Positions 1 through 6,602 are shown, numbered from the stretch's first letter. The stretch is 10,783 nucleotides of DNA from JACQNR01 sp049515175 (GCA_049515175.1 JBEKUI010000160.1:1-10783), one strand, 5' to 3'. The notes: generated from the letters alone by a model not told the origin. A program made the numbers and translations.

Positions 1-611
1 GTCGAGACGTAAGGTTCGATCAATTGCGTGAGCGCGTCGAGGCCGGTGCGCGCCGTGACCTCCGGCGGCAAACCATAGGTGAGCTCGGGGTCGATCACGG
101 CCAGCCGCGCCAGCATCAACGGGCTGCGCACGCTGACCTTCACGCGATGCTCCGGCGAAGCCAGCACGGCGTTCCTCGTCACCTCGGTCCCGGTTCCCGC
201 CGTGGTGGGGACGGCAATGAAGGGCGCAGAAGGCTCTGTGAGCGGCTGGGCTTTGCCGATCACTTCCAGATAATCCATCAGCTCACCGCGGTTGGTCAGA
301 AGTGCCGCGATGGCTTTGCCGGCATCAAGGGTGCTTCCGCCACCGAGGGCGATGACGAGGTCGCAGCGCTCCTTGCGCGCGAAGGCCAGGGCGCGGCGCA
401 CCAGATCCACGCTCGGCTCATCGTGCACCACGCAGCCGAAGCAGGTGATGCCAACTTCCTTCAATTGGGCGAGCAGCGGCGTGGCACGCGCCTGAGACCG
501 GCCGGTCACGAGCAGAGCGCGCCCTCCCATGTCCCGGGCCGCTGGCGCCACTTCCCCCACTGTCCCCGGCCCAAACACAATGCGCGTTGCGGTGGCGAAT
601 TCAAACCCCAT
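1..611 (-). CDS. Iron-containing alcohol dehydrogenase, N-terminal part (runs off the window)
   Basis: Group III (iron-dependent) alcohol dehydrogenase family; these enzymes oxidise or reduce alcohols, aldehydes or maleylacetate with NAD(P)(H) in the cytoplasm. The first 203 residues are visible. They show the nucleotide-binding GGGSTLDAGKA at residues 90-100, PTTAGTGTEV at 135-144, and the start of the metal-binding helix, LDALTQLIEPY, at 191-201. The family is usually about 380-400 residues long, so roughly half is missing beyond base 1. In FucO-type enzymes the metal ligands in this helix are the Asp and His of DALTH. Here Asp192 is kept but the His position is Gln196. The ATG at 609-611 has a GGTGAGG-like ribosome site just upstream and lies 7 bases after the stop of the monooxygenase-fold gene, so the two are probably cotranscribed. 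The substrate cannot be read from the sequence; a maleylacetate-reductase-like role is possible. Confidence 0.9.
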   Translation of the reverse strand, partial: MGFEFATATRIVFGPGTVGEVAPAARDMGGRALLVTGRSQARATPLLAQLKEVGITCFGCVVHDEPSVDLVRRALAFARKERCDLVIALGGGSTLDAGKAIAALLTNRGELMDYLEVIGKAQPLTEPSAPFIAVPTTAGTGTEVTRNAVLASPEHRVKVSVRSPLMLARLAVIDPELTYGLPPEVTARTGLDALTQLIEPYVS

Positions 612-618
612 CGCGGCC

Positions 619-924
619 TCACCATCCTTCGTCAGACGGGAAGATGTTAGCGTACCTCACGCGAGTGCGCGCCTCCGACATCAATGGCTCCGCCACATCC
701 CGCCAGGCCGCATAGTGGGCCGTTTCCTTGTGCCGGGCGGCTGCATCCTGGTTGCGATAGACCTCCACCAGGACGAATCGCGTCGCGTCGTCTTCCTGCT
801 GGATCACGTCGAAGCGCGCAATTCCTGGCTCTCGCACGCTTTGACGCGCATTTTCGATCGTCGCCCACTTGAAAGCCTCGACGAATTCCGGCTTCACCCG
901 CACGTGAACGTGGACAATCAGCAT
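619..924 (-). CDS. Antibiotic biosynthesis monooxygenase (ABM) fold protein, LsrG-like
   Basis: A 101-residue single-domain protein of the ABM dimeric ferredoxin-like fold, which includes quinol monooxygenases and the phospho-AI-2 isomerase LsrG. Visible family features are the opening beta strand (LIVHVHVRV, residues 2-10), ARFDVIQ at 36-42, a VLVEVY strand at 51-56, and HKETAHY at 65-71, which closely resembles the HKTTPHY segment I recall from E. coli LsrG. The length matches the family. The ATG at 922-924 is preceded by GAGG at a spacing of about 8. It is the first gene of a probable two-gene operon with the iron-dependent alcohol dehydrogenase downstream. No other lsr genes are present, so quorum-signal processing is not supported. 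A small-molecule oxygenase or isomerase acting with the dehydrogenase is more likely, and the substrate is unknown. Confidence 0.85.
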   Translation of the reverse strand: MLIVHVHVRVKPEFVEAFKWATIENARQSVREPGIARFDVIQQEDDATRFVLVEVYRNQDAAARHKETAHYAAWRDVAEPLMSEARTRVRYANIFPSDEGW

Positions 925-986
925 GATTTCGCCTCAGTGCTGAAGTACAAGTAACGCTGCCCGCCGCCCTGTTGCAAAGCTCACCG

Positions 987-992
987 TTTATA
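987..992 (-). promoter_or_regulatory. Possible -10 element for the ABM / alcohol dehydrogenase operon
   Basis: On the minus strand TATAAA matches five of six bases of the sigma70 -10 consensus and lies about 60 bases upstream of the monooxygenase-fold start codon, in the 84-base gap after the PilZ gene. No good -35 hexamer is visible at the usual distance, so this is tentative. Confidence 0.25.
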
Positions 993-1008
993 GGCCGAAG
1001 TGTCTCTC

Positions 1009-1866
1009 CTAGCGATCTGGCCAGCCCTGCCGGTTGGAGACAAACATGACGCCGTACACATTCATGTCCCCGCCAGGTACGGGGGCGGCGTAAACGATCT
1101 TGCCCGGCGCAAAAATGTTCGCCCCGCCGGGGGAGTAAGGGAGCGCCGCCTCAATCATTGTGCCTTCCCGGTAACGATTGCGGCTCCGGAAGCGAAACCC
1201 GCCACGAGAGACGTTAATCGTTTTGACAACCTCTTCCCCGCGCTGAGCATGACGGACGCACACGGGCACTTCCAGGTCGAGCCGGGCGTGTCGGCGCTGG
1301 TCAGCTCCGCGATCGGTGGGCGGAGGCGCGAAGCCTCCCGGGCGTGCGACCGGGACCGCCAACGTCTCGTCCGTCAGCGCGTACGCTCCTTTCCACACGG
1401 TCAGTTCCGCGCATTTCCCGCAGCGGCGCGACAGAGTAGCACTGGCATCCAGCACGTCCGCTTCGATTTCATTGAGGTACACAAGTTCGCGGGTGTGGCA
1501 CTGCGCACACTCCAGCAGCACGCGCCCGACCGCTCCCTCTGATTCAGTTATGGATGGAAACTCAATGCCCCAGAAACCTGGTTGGTCCGCCAGAAAGGCG
1601 ATGCCGTAGCAGGGGGTCCCGTCCGTACCCCGTCCGGCATCGCCAACGACCCGCGCCTCGGCCTCGCCCGCCGTGGCAGCGCAGCGGATCAAGATTCGCT
1701 GGTCGGGATCAAGCCGGCATCGAAGCATCACCTTCGCCCCGTACCGGGAGACAACGGCCGTCCGACCCTCGACTTGGCCTGTCGGAAGCACGCCGCCCCC
1801 ACCGGTCACCACAATGGGAATCTCGACCACGACGCGATCGCTGCGGCGAACCGGTTTAGAAGCCAT
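1009..1866 (-). CDS. PilZ / zinc-ribbon / PilZ protein (paralogue A)
   Basis: A 285-residue soluble protein with no signal peptide. The C-terminal part (about residues 190-280) is a canonical PilZ domain: RRHAR at 191-195 gives the RxxxR motif and NVSRGG at 218-223 gives [D/N]xSxxG, the two cyclic di-GMP contacts. The N-terminal part (about 5-105) looks like a degenerate PilZ half: it keeps RRSDR at 7-11, but the second motif reads VVSRYG at 38-43 and lacks the Asp/Asn. Between them are C120-x2-C123 and C149-x2-C152, a probable zinc ribbon. An effector binding cyclic di-GMP through the C-terminal domain is the expected role; the output partner is unknown. The gene is divergent from a full-length paralogue at 2161-2988 with the same order of modules. 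The ATG at 1864-1866 is preceded in frame by a stop after only three codons and has only a weak GGGGA upstream, so the start is fixed although the ribosome site is poor. Confidence 0.85.
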   Translation of the reverse strand: MASKPVRRSDRVVVEIPIVVTGGGGVLPTGQVEGRTAVVSRYGAKVMLRCRLDPDQRILIRCAATAGEAEARVVGDAGRGTDGTPCYGIAFLADQPGFWGIEFPSITESEGAVGRVLLECAQCHTRELVYLNEIEADVLDASATLSRRCGKCAELTVWKGAYALTDETLAVPVARPGGFAPPPTDRGADQRRHARLDLEVPVCVRHAQRGEEVVKTINVSRGGFRFRSRNRYREGTMIEAALPYSPGGANIFAPGKIVYAAPVPGGDMNVYGVMFVSNRQGWPDR

Positions 1867-2160
1867 GGGAGGTCATCCCCGGTGATTCGTCCGGCAGGAG
1901 GTTCAACGCTGGACGCCCCATCGCGATCGTCGAAAGCTCCAACGCCCCGCGCCCGTCATTACGGGTGTTAACCATATACAGACATCCCTGACCGTCTTTG
2001 GTGAGCAGAGAATATCATATTGCCCCTGCCTGCCGAGGGGAAAAACCCGCCCCACCATGGGATTCCGGAAAGAACACGATTCGCGTATCGGCGACGTTGC
2101 CAACCTCGGCGCGCCGGGCATAAACTGAAAGGGAGTCCAGATCCGTGGTGAGCGCACAAG
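1867..2160. other. Divergent intergenic region between the two PilZ paralogues
   Basis: This 294-base gap must hold the promoters of both divergent genes. For the minus-strand gene a TATGAT -10-like hexamer is seen at 2014-2019 (minus strand), without a good -35. A small hairpin, CCCGT-CATT-ACGGG, lies at 1952-1965 and would be in the leader of that gene. For the plus-strand gene see the separate promoter entry. Open frames that cross this gap on the minus strand overlap the plus-strand PilZ gene and look like shadows. Confidence 0.5.
2097..2126 (+). promoter_or_regulatory. Candidate sigma70-type promoter for PilZ paralogue B
   Basis: TTGCCA at 2097-2102 (five of six matches to TTGACA) is followed by an 18-base spacer and TAAACT at 2121-2126 (four of six matches to TATAAT). 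Transcription would begin near 2133, about 28 bases before the start codon. A GGTGAG ribosome site lies at 2147-2152. Confidence 0.35.
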
Positions 2161-2988
2161 ATGAGTGATGAGAAGCGTCGTTCCGACCGGCTGATGCTGA
2201 CCATTCCGCTGACCGTCGAAGGAACCGATGCGCGGGGCCACACCTTCCAGGACGAAGCCCGCACGCTCTCGCTCAACCGCCACGGAGCGCGCATTCGGAC
2301 TTCCCGCCCCCTGCGGGTGGGCCAGACGCTCCGGCTGACGAATCGACTGGGCCAGCGCAAAGCCGAATTCCGAGTCGTGGGGCCGCTGGCCCCCATTACC
2401 GAGCGCGGCGGCGAGTGGGGGATCGAATATCAGAACCTGAGAGACGATATCTGGGGCATCCAGTTTCCGCCCAGCACCGAAGGCAGCACCGCCGGTTCCA
2501 AGGCCCTGATTGAGTGCCGGCAATGCCATACGGCGGCGCTGATGCCCCTGTCGCTCGTGGAAGTGGACGTATTGGAGGCAGCCGGGATTATTTCCAGAAC
2601 TTGCGCGCAGTGCGAGCGCGAAACTCCCTGGGGGTACGCGGAAAAACAGGTGGTGATGGGGGGGACCGCTCGCGAAGCCTCCATGATGAAGGAAGCCCAC
2701 GCGGCCGCCCGCGGAATCGAGCAGCGCAGGCACCGGCGCGTTTCCCTGCAATTGCCGATCCGGATTCGCGATTTCTACGGCGGTTCGGAAATCACCAGAA
2801 CCGAAAATGTTTCCAAAGGCGGTTTCTGCTTCGTGAGCGAGATCAACTATCACATCGGCGGAGCCGTCCTGGTGATCTGCCCTTACGATCCCGCCGGACC
2901 CAGCATCGAGATTCGCGCGCGGATTGTACGCCAGCGCGAAGTGGAAGGGACCCGCCGCAAAGTGTACGGCGTGCGTTACGAAAAGTAG
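2161..2988 (+). CDS. PilZ / zinc-ribbon / PilZ protein (paralogue B)
   Basis: A 275-residue cytoplasmic protein with the same module order as the divergent neighbour at 1009-1866. The N-terminal half has RRSDR at 6-10 but a degenerate second motif, SLNRHG at 37-42. Next comes a WGIEY/WGIQF segment (86-102), then C119-x2-C122 and C148-x2-C151, a probable zinc ribbon. The C-terminal PilZ domain has RRHRR at 189-193 and NVSKGG at 216-221, so the full cyclic di-GMP RxxxR and [D/N]xSxxG motifs are present. I infer that only the C-terminal domain binds the nucleotide and that the N-terminal half is structural or a partner site. The pair most likely arose by duplication and inversion of one gene; sequence between the motifs has diverged considerably. 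The start ATG has GGTGAG 8 bases upstream and keeps the RRSDR motif close to the N-terminus as in the paralogue. The process controlled (motility, exopolysaccharide or other) cannot be deduced. Confidence 0.87.
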   Translation: MSDEKRRSDRLMLTIPLTVEGTDARGHTFQDEARTLSLNRHGARIRTSRPLRVGQTLRLTNRLGQRKAEFRVVGPLAPITERGGEWGIEYQNLRDDIWGIQFPPSTEGSTAGSKALIECRQCHTAALMPLSLVEVDVLEAAGIISRTCAQCERETPWGYAEKQVVMGGTAREASMMKEAHAAARGIEQRRHRRVSLQLPIRIRDFYGGSEITRTENVSKGGFCFVSEINYHIGGAVLVICPYDPAGPSIEIRARIVRQREVEGTRRKVYGVRYEK

Positions 2989-3047
2989 CCGACCCGCCAG
3001 CTCACTCCACGATTTCCCCACAGATGTAGGGGGCGAGGAGTGTGAAA

Positions 3048-3053
3048 TACAAT
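3048..3053 (+). promoter_or_regulatory. Possible -10 element for the small exported protein gene
   Basis: TACAAT matches five of six bases of the sigma70 -10 consensus and lies 68 bases upstream of the chosen start codon at 3121. No clear -35 hexamer is present. The in-frame ATG at 3052 overlaps this element, which is one reason to prefer the downstream start. Confidence 0.25.
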
Positions 3054-3120
3054 GGCTGGCGAACTGGGAAGAGTTCCCTGCCCTCACACTCGGCGCCGAT
3101 TTTCATCGAGGAGGGACACT

Positions 3121-3495
3121 ATGACGAGTCTTCTTCGGATGGCTTTATGCACGCGGCGGAGCTTCTTCTGCACGATGCTTCTCAGCACCGGGTCTCTCGC
3201 CGCCTCTCCTCAAGGCGACCTCTCGACTCTCGGGAAACAATCCCGACGCCGTAACCGGCCAAGCGTCACCCCGGGGGAATCGAGCGAGTCCGTTTCTCGT
3301 AAACAGCAGAAGGAATTGATCGCTCACCGGTTTGAGCAGATGAAGCAGGACGCGGACGAGTTGACCACCCTGGCCAGATCTTTGCAGGAAGACCTCGACA
3401 AGACGAGTGAGAACATCCTCTCGCTTCAAATCCTCGAAAAAGCGGAAAAGATCGAAAAGCTCGCCAAACGGATCAAAAACAACGCGAAAGGATAA
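3121..3495 (+). CDS. Small exported, charged helical protein of unknown function
   Basis: A 124-residue protein. The start at 3121 is chosen because GAGGAGGG lies about 6 bases upstream; an in-frame ATG at 3052 has no ribosome site and lacks a signal-like beginning. Residues 1-29 look like a signal peptide, with a hydrophobic stretch around 14-28 and small residues (SLAAS) where cleavage could occur. It contains TRRSFF at 11-16, resembling a twin-arginine (Tat) motif, although the hydrophobic segment is short. Residues 30-60 are basic and Ser/Pro-rich and probably disordered. Residues 61-120 are strongly helical and charged (for example ELTTLARSLQEDLDK and EKAEKIEKLAKRIKN), suggesting a coiled coil or helical hairpin in the periplasm. 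I recall similar short proteins among acidobacterial hypotheticals, but no function. It converges on the pyrophosphatase gene with a 26-base gap, and no terminator is obvious between them. Confidence 0.72.
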   Translation: MTSLLRMALCTRRSFFCTMLLSTGSLAASPQGDLSTLGKQSRRRNRPSVTPGESSESVSRKQQKELIAHRFEQMKQDADELTTLARSLQEDLDKTSENILSLQILEKAEKIEKLAKRIKNNAKG

Positions 3496-3521
3496 TGAGT
3501 TTCCCCGCTGGTCTCCCGTCG

Positions 3522-6134
3522 TCAGTTGCCTGCCGTGCGAATGCGCATCCCGTAGAACGACCGGTACACAAAGCAAAACGACACGGCGAAGAACACCGCC
3601 GCCAATCCGTGAGCCAAGAGGGTCCCGCTGGTAACTGTCAGCTTGACCGCGAATTCCACCGCCAGCAACCCGAAGAGCGTCGTGAACTTGATGATCGGGT
3701 TCAGCGCCACGGAAGAGGTGTCCTTGAAGGGGTCGCCCACCGTGTCGCAAACCACCGTTGCGTCGTGGAGGGGAGTGCCTTTCTCTTTCAGCTCGACTTC
3801 GACGATCTTCTTGGCGTTGTCCCACGCTGCCCCAGCGTTCGCCATGAAGATGGCTTGATAAAGGCCAAAGATGGCAATCGAAATCAGGTAGCCGATGAAA
3901 AAGAAGGGCTCCACGAAGGCGAAAGCCAGCGTGGCGAAGAACACCGCGACAAAAATATTCAACATGCCCTTTTGCGCATATTGCGTGCAGATTGCGACGA
4001 CCTTCTTGCTGTCGCTGACGGATGCCTTCTCGACCCCCTCCAATTTGATATTCGCTTTGATGAATTCAACTGCTCGATACGCGCCGGTGGTCACAGCCTG
4101 GGTCGAAGCCCCCGTGAACCAATAGATCACAGCTCCGCCGGTGATCAGTCCCAGCACAAAAGGCGCGTGTAACAGAGAGAGCTTGTCCACGTTCTCCGCC
4201 AGCCCGTTGGTGAGCGCCATGATGATGGAGAAGATCATGGTCGTCGCTCCGACGACCGCAGTCCCGATCAGCACCGGCTTGGCTGTGGCCTTGAACGTAT
4301 TGCCCGCGCCGTCGTTGGCTTCCAGCATCTCCTTGGCGTGCTCAAAGTTCACGTCCATGTTGAAATCCTTCTTGAGTTCCTGGTGGATGTTCGGGATATG
4401 TTCGATCAGCGAAAGCTCATAGACTGATTGCGCGTTGTCCGCGACGGGCCCGTAGGAATCCACCGCAATGGTCACCGGGCCCATGCCCAAAAAGCCGAAG
4501 GCCACCAGCCCGAAGGCAAACACCGGCGCCGCGAGCATGATCTCCCCCAAGCCCTGTAAGCTGACCCAGGAGCCGATGGACATCAGCAACATCACCGCAA
4601 GCCCCAGGTAGTAGGCGGAGAAGTTGCCGGCCACGAAGCCCGACAGGATGCCCAGTGACGCCCCGCCTTCTCTGGCCGAAATCACCACCTCTTTGACATG
4701 CCGAGACTCGGTGGAAGTGAAAACCTTCACCAGTTCCGGGATGAGAGCGCCGGCCAGCGTCCCACAGGAGACGATCGTCGATAGCTTCCACCACAGCGTG
4801 GGGTCTCCGCCCAGGTTGGGGATGATCACTGCAGAGATTGCATAGGTCAGGGCAATCGAGGTGAAGGAGGTAATCCAGACGAGCCAAGTCAGGGGCACCT
4901 CGAAGTTCATTTTCTGCGCGTTCGAGTAGCGCGCCTTGGCGATAGCATCATTGATGAAGTAAGCCGCCGCGGCGGCCACCAGCATGACAACGCGGATCAC
5001 GAAGATCCAGACGAGCAATTGCACCTTGATGACGCTGGCCATCGCGGCGGCGGCATCGGGCGACAATCCCTGCTTCGCAAACACTCCGGGCGTGACCCCC
5101 AGCAGAATGAAGGTGATGAGCGCCACGCCCGTCACGCCATAAGTCTCAAAGCCGTCGGCGGTCGGTCCCACCGAGTCGCCCGCGTTGTCTCCCGTGCAGT
5201 CCGCGATCACGCCTGGGTTCCGCGCGTCGTCCTCCTTGATCTTGAAGACGATTTTCATGAGGTCGGAGCCGATATCAGCAATCTTGGTGAAGATGCCGCC
5301 GGCGATGCGCAGCGCCGAGGCGCCCAGCGACTCGCCAATGGCGAAGCCGATGAAACACGGCCCTGCATAGTCTCCCGGAACGAAGAGCAGGATGATGAGC
5401 ATCATCAGGAGCTCGACGCTGATGAGCATCATGCCGACGCTCATGCCAGCCCGGACAGGAATCCTGTAAACGGGAAAAGGCTTGCCGGCCAGGCTGGCAA
5501 ACGCCGTCCGGGAGTTCGCAAAAGTGTTGACGCGGATCCCGAACCACGCCACCCCGTAGCTTCCGGCAATCCCAACCAGACTGAACAGCAGGATGACCAC
5601 AACGCGCAAGGCCTCATATTTGAGCAGGACCCCGAAGTACAAGAGGATGATGGCGGCGATAAAAACCCAGAGCAAGAGAAGGAACTTGCCCTGCTGGACG
5701 AGGTAGGTCTTGCAGGTTTCCCAGATCAACTGGGAGACCTCTGCCATGGCGCGGTGGACGGGAAGGTTCTTCAGGTGGCTGTAGATGGCCAGTCCAAAGA
5801 GCAGCCCAAAGATGCAAAACACAATGCCGATCATTAGCAGGTTGTGGCCGCTGAGGCCGAGAAACTGAACCTGCGTGAAATCCGGCAGCTTCAGACTTGC
5901 TTCCCCGGCCGCCCCTTCCGGAGGCTTCGCCAAGGCCGTTGTCTCGGCCAGCAGACCCAGAATCAGACCTGTTAGCGGAATCCTGGCGTACGACCAGGCA
6001 TTAATGAGCTTGCTCTCAAGCAACCACTGAAGGCCGTCCATGACCCGGAGCTGGAGGATAGAACGGCGTTGTCCAGCCAACACTATGAAAGCCAGTAAAC
6101 ACACACCAATACTCAGAATTGTAGGAAAGTACAT
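3522..6134 (-). CDS. hppA: Divergent membrane-bound proton/sodium-translocating pyrophosphatase
   Basis: Integral-membrane pyrophosphatase: it hydrolyses cytoplasmic pyrophosphate and pumps H+ (or Na+) across the inner membrane. The protein has 870 residues and about 16 or more hydrophobic segments; typical family members have about 660-770, and the extra length lies mainly in the first ~130 residues. Substrate and metal motifs seen: DIGSDLMK 287-294, EDDARNP 301-307, DCTGDNAGD 312-320, FETY 329-332, DSYGPVADN 559-567, MANAGAAWDNAKK 764-776 and DTVGDPFKDT 797-806. GNTFKA at 611-616 has Lys615 where potassium-independent enzymes have lysine. Glu330 sits where bacterial enzymes carry the gate glutamate. 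Departures from the usual signature are the loss of the GKVE part of DVGADLVGKVE (reads KIVF) and SSVA instead of SGPS after DTVGDPFKDT. The start at 6132-6134 has GGAGGA 7 bases upstream; an in-frame ATG 47 codons earlier lies upstream of the predicted promoter -10 and adds a non-hydrophobic extension. Ion specificity is inferred, not proven. Confidence 0.93.
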   Translation of the reverse strand: MYFPTILSIGVCLLAFIVLAGQRRSILQLRVMDGLQWLLESKLINAWSYARIPLTGLILGLLAETTALAKPPEGAAGEASLKLPDFTQVQFLGLSGHNLLMIGIVFCIFGLLFGLAIYSHLKNLPVHRAMAEVSQLIWETCKTYLVQQGKFLLLLWVFIAAIILLYFGVLLKYEALRVVVILLFSLVGIAGSYGVAWFGIRVNTFANSRTAFASLAGKPFPVYRIPVRAGMSVGMMLISVELLMMLIILLFVPGDYAGPCFIGFAIGESLGASALRIAGGIFTKIADIGSDLMKIVFKIKEDDARNPGVIADCTGDNAGDSVGPTADGFETYGVTGVALITFILLGVTPGVFAKQGLSPDAAAAMASVIKVQLLVWIFVIRVVMLVAAAAAYFINDAIAKARYSNAQKMNFEVPLTWLVWITSFTSIALTYAISAVIIPNLGGDPTLWWKLSTIVSCGTLAGALIPELVKVFTSTESRHVKEVVISAREGGASLGILSGFVAGNFSAYYLGLAVMLLMSIGSWVSLQGLGEIMLAAPVFAFGLVAFGFLGMGPVTIAVDSYGPVADNAQSVYELSLIEHIPNIHQELKKDFNMDVNFEHAKEMLEANDGAGNTFKATAKPVLIGTAVVGATTMIFSIIMALTNGLAENVDKLSLLHAPFVLGLITGGAVIYWFTGASTQAVTTGAYRAVEFIKANIKLEGVEKASVSDSKKVVAICTQYAQKGMLNIFVAVFFATLAFAFVEPFFFIGYLISIAIFGLYQAIFMANAGAAWDNAKKIVEVELKEKGTPLHDATVVCDTVGDPFKDTSSVALNPIIKFTTLFGLLAVEFAVKLTVTSGTLLAHGLAAVFFAVSFCFVYRSFYGMRIRTAGN

Positions 6135-6258
6135 CGAGATGTCCTCCGACTGTATCTCGCTGTCGTGCCCCCGAGGCGGGTTTGGCCGGACTCGCTTCCG
6201 ACACAGGATCTTCGGGTAGGCCTGCAGATGGGCTGACAAGCAATTTCGAAAGCAGGAA

Positions 6259-6288
6259 TTTATAACACACGTCAAAAACTATCGTCAA
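6259..6288 (-). promoter_or_regulatory. Sigma70-type promoter for hppA
   Basis: On the minus strand TTGACG (6283-6288; five of six matches) is followed, after 18 bases, by TATAAA (6259-6264; five of six), or after 17 bases by TTATAA. Transcription would start near 6252, giving a leader of about 118 bases before the hppA ATG. I could not assign the leader to a known riboswitch class. This is the best promoter match in the window. Confidence 0.5.
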
Positions 6289-6315
6289 GGCAAGCTTAGC
6301 CTCTAAATCATTGAT

Positions 6316-6353
6316 CGGACATTTCTTCGACTATCTGGTCGAAAAAATGTCCG
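6316..6353. repeat. 16-base inverted repeat upstream of the hppA promoter
   Basis: The left arm CGGACATTTCTTCGAC (6316-6331) and right arm GTCGAAAAAATGTCCG (6338-6353) are reverse complements except for one position (C6325 opposite A6344), separated by the 6-base TATCTG. As minus-strand RNA the odd position would be a G-U pair, so the stem could be complete. There is no T-run after either arm, which argues against a simple terminator. It lies 28 bases upstream of the hppA -35 hexamer, suitable for a dimeric regulator, or it may be the end of a decayed mobile element. Confidence 0.75.
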
Positions 6354-6602
6354 CTCTTGCGGTTTTGTCTATGCGAACGTCGTTCCTGTCGGCAAATCGG
6401 GCTTCAGCCAGTCCTCCGCCGGATTGAGCATTCTCCATGTAGGAAAGCCAGCTGTCACTGCATCGTGCTCTATTCAAATAAGTTATGCCCAATGAGGAAT
6501 CCTGGCGCCGGTCACCGCTTCTCGCCAGGTTGACGCTCAACAGTCTCCTGTGGTAACTAAGGAAACCTCGAAAGTGGGTTGAGCAGAAGGGACAACTGAA
6601 TC

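Larger units (their letters stand above)
6135..6602. other. Regulatory intergenic region between the divergent hppA and hydroxyacid reductase genes
   Basis: This 468-base stretch separates two divergently transcribed genes. It holds the hppA leader (about 6135-6252), a good minus-strand promoter (6259-6288) and a long inverted repeat (6316-6353). From 6354 to 6602 I see no convincing gene: the only open frame (6331-6540, minus, 69 codons) has no recognisable domain and ends inside the inverted repeat. A TTGACG at 6530-6535 could be a -35 for the rightward gene, but no good -10 follows. The segment around 6241-6480 looks richer in A+T than the flanking coding DNA. Confidence 0.5.

Noticed and set aside
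24..650. Plus-strand open frame over the alcohol dehydrogenase
   Set aside because: Shadow of the minus-strand dehydrogenase, which has clear family motifs.
1952..1965. Short hairpin CCCGT-CATT-ACGGG as a regulatory RNA
   Set aside because: Only 5 base pairs and no further supporting structure; expected by chance in GC-rich DNA.
1903..3087. Long minus-strand open frame (394 codons) opposite PilZ paralogue B
   Set aside because: It is antisense to a well-supported PilZ gene, its composition looks like a GC-rich shadow frame, and it has no domain.
3052..3120. Upstream ATG for the small exported protein
   Set aside because: No ribosome site, it overlaps a -10-like hexamer, and it would bury the signal peptide; the ATG at 3121 has GAGGAGGG at good spacing.
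5019..5837. Plus-strand open frame inside hppA
   Set aside because: Antisense shadow of the pyrophosphatase; rich in His/Asp/Arg/Gln with no motif.
6135..6275. 47-residue N-terminal extension of the pyrophosphatase
   Set aside because: The upstream ATG lies between the predicted -35 and -10 and the extension is basic and non-hydrophobic; the ATG at 6134 has a strong GGAGGA site.
6316..6353. Rho-independent terminator
   Set aside because: No T-run follows on either strand, and the repeat lies between divergent genes where no transcript needs to end.
6331..6540. 69-codon open frame on the minus strand upstream of hppA
   Set aside because: No ribosome site, no recognisable domain, and it ends inside the inverted repeat. 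Kept only as a possible mobile-element remnant.
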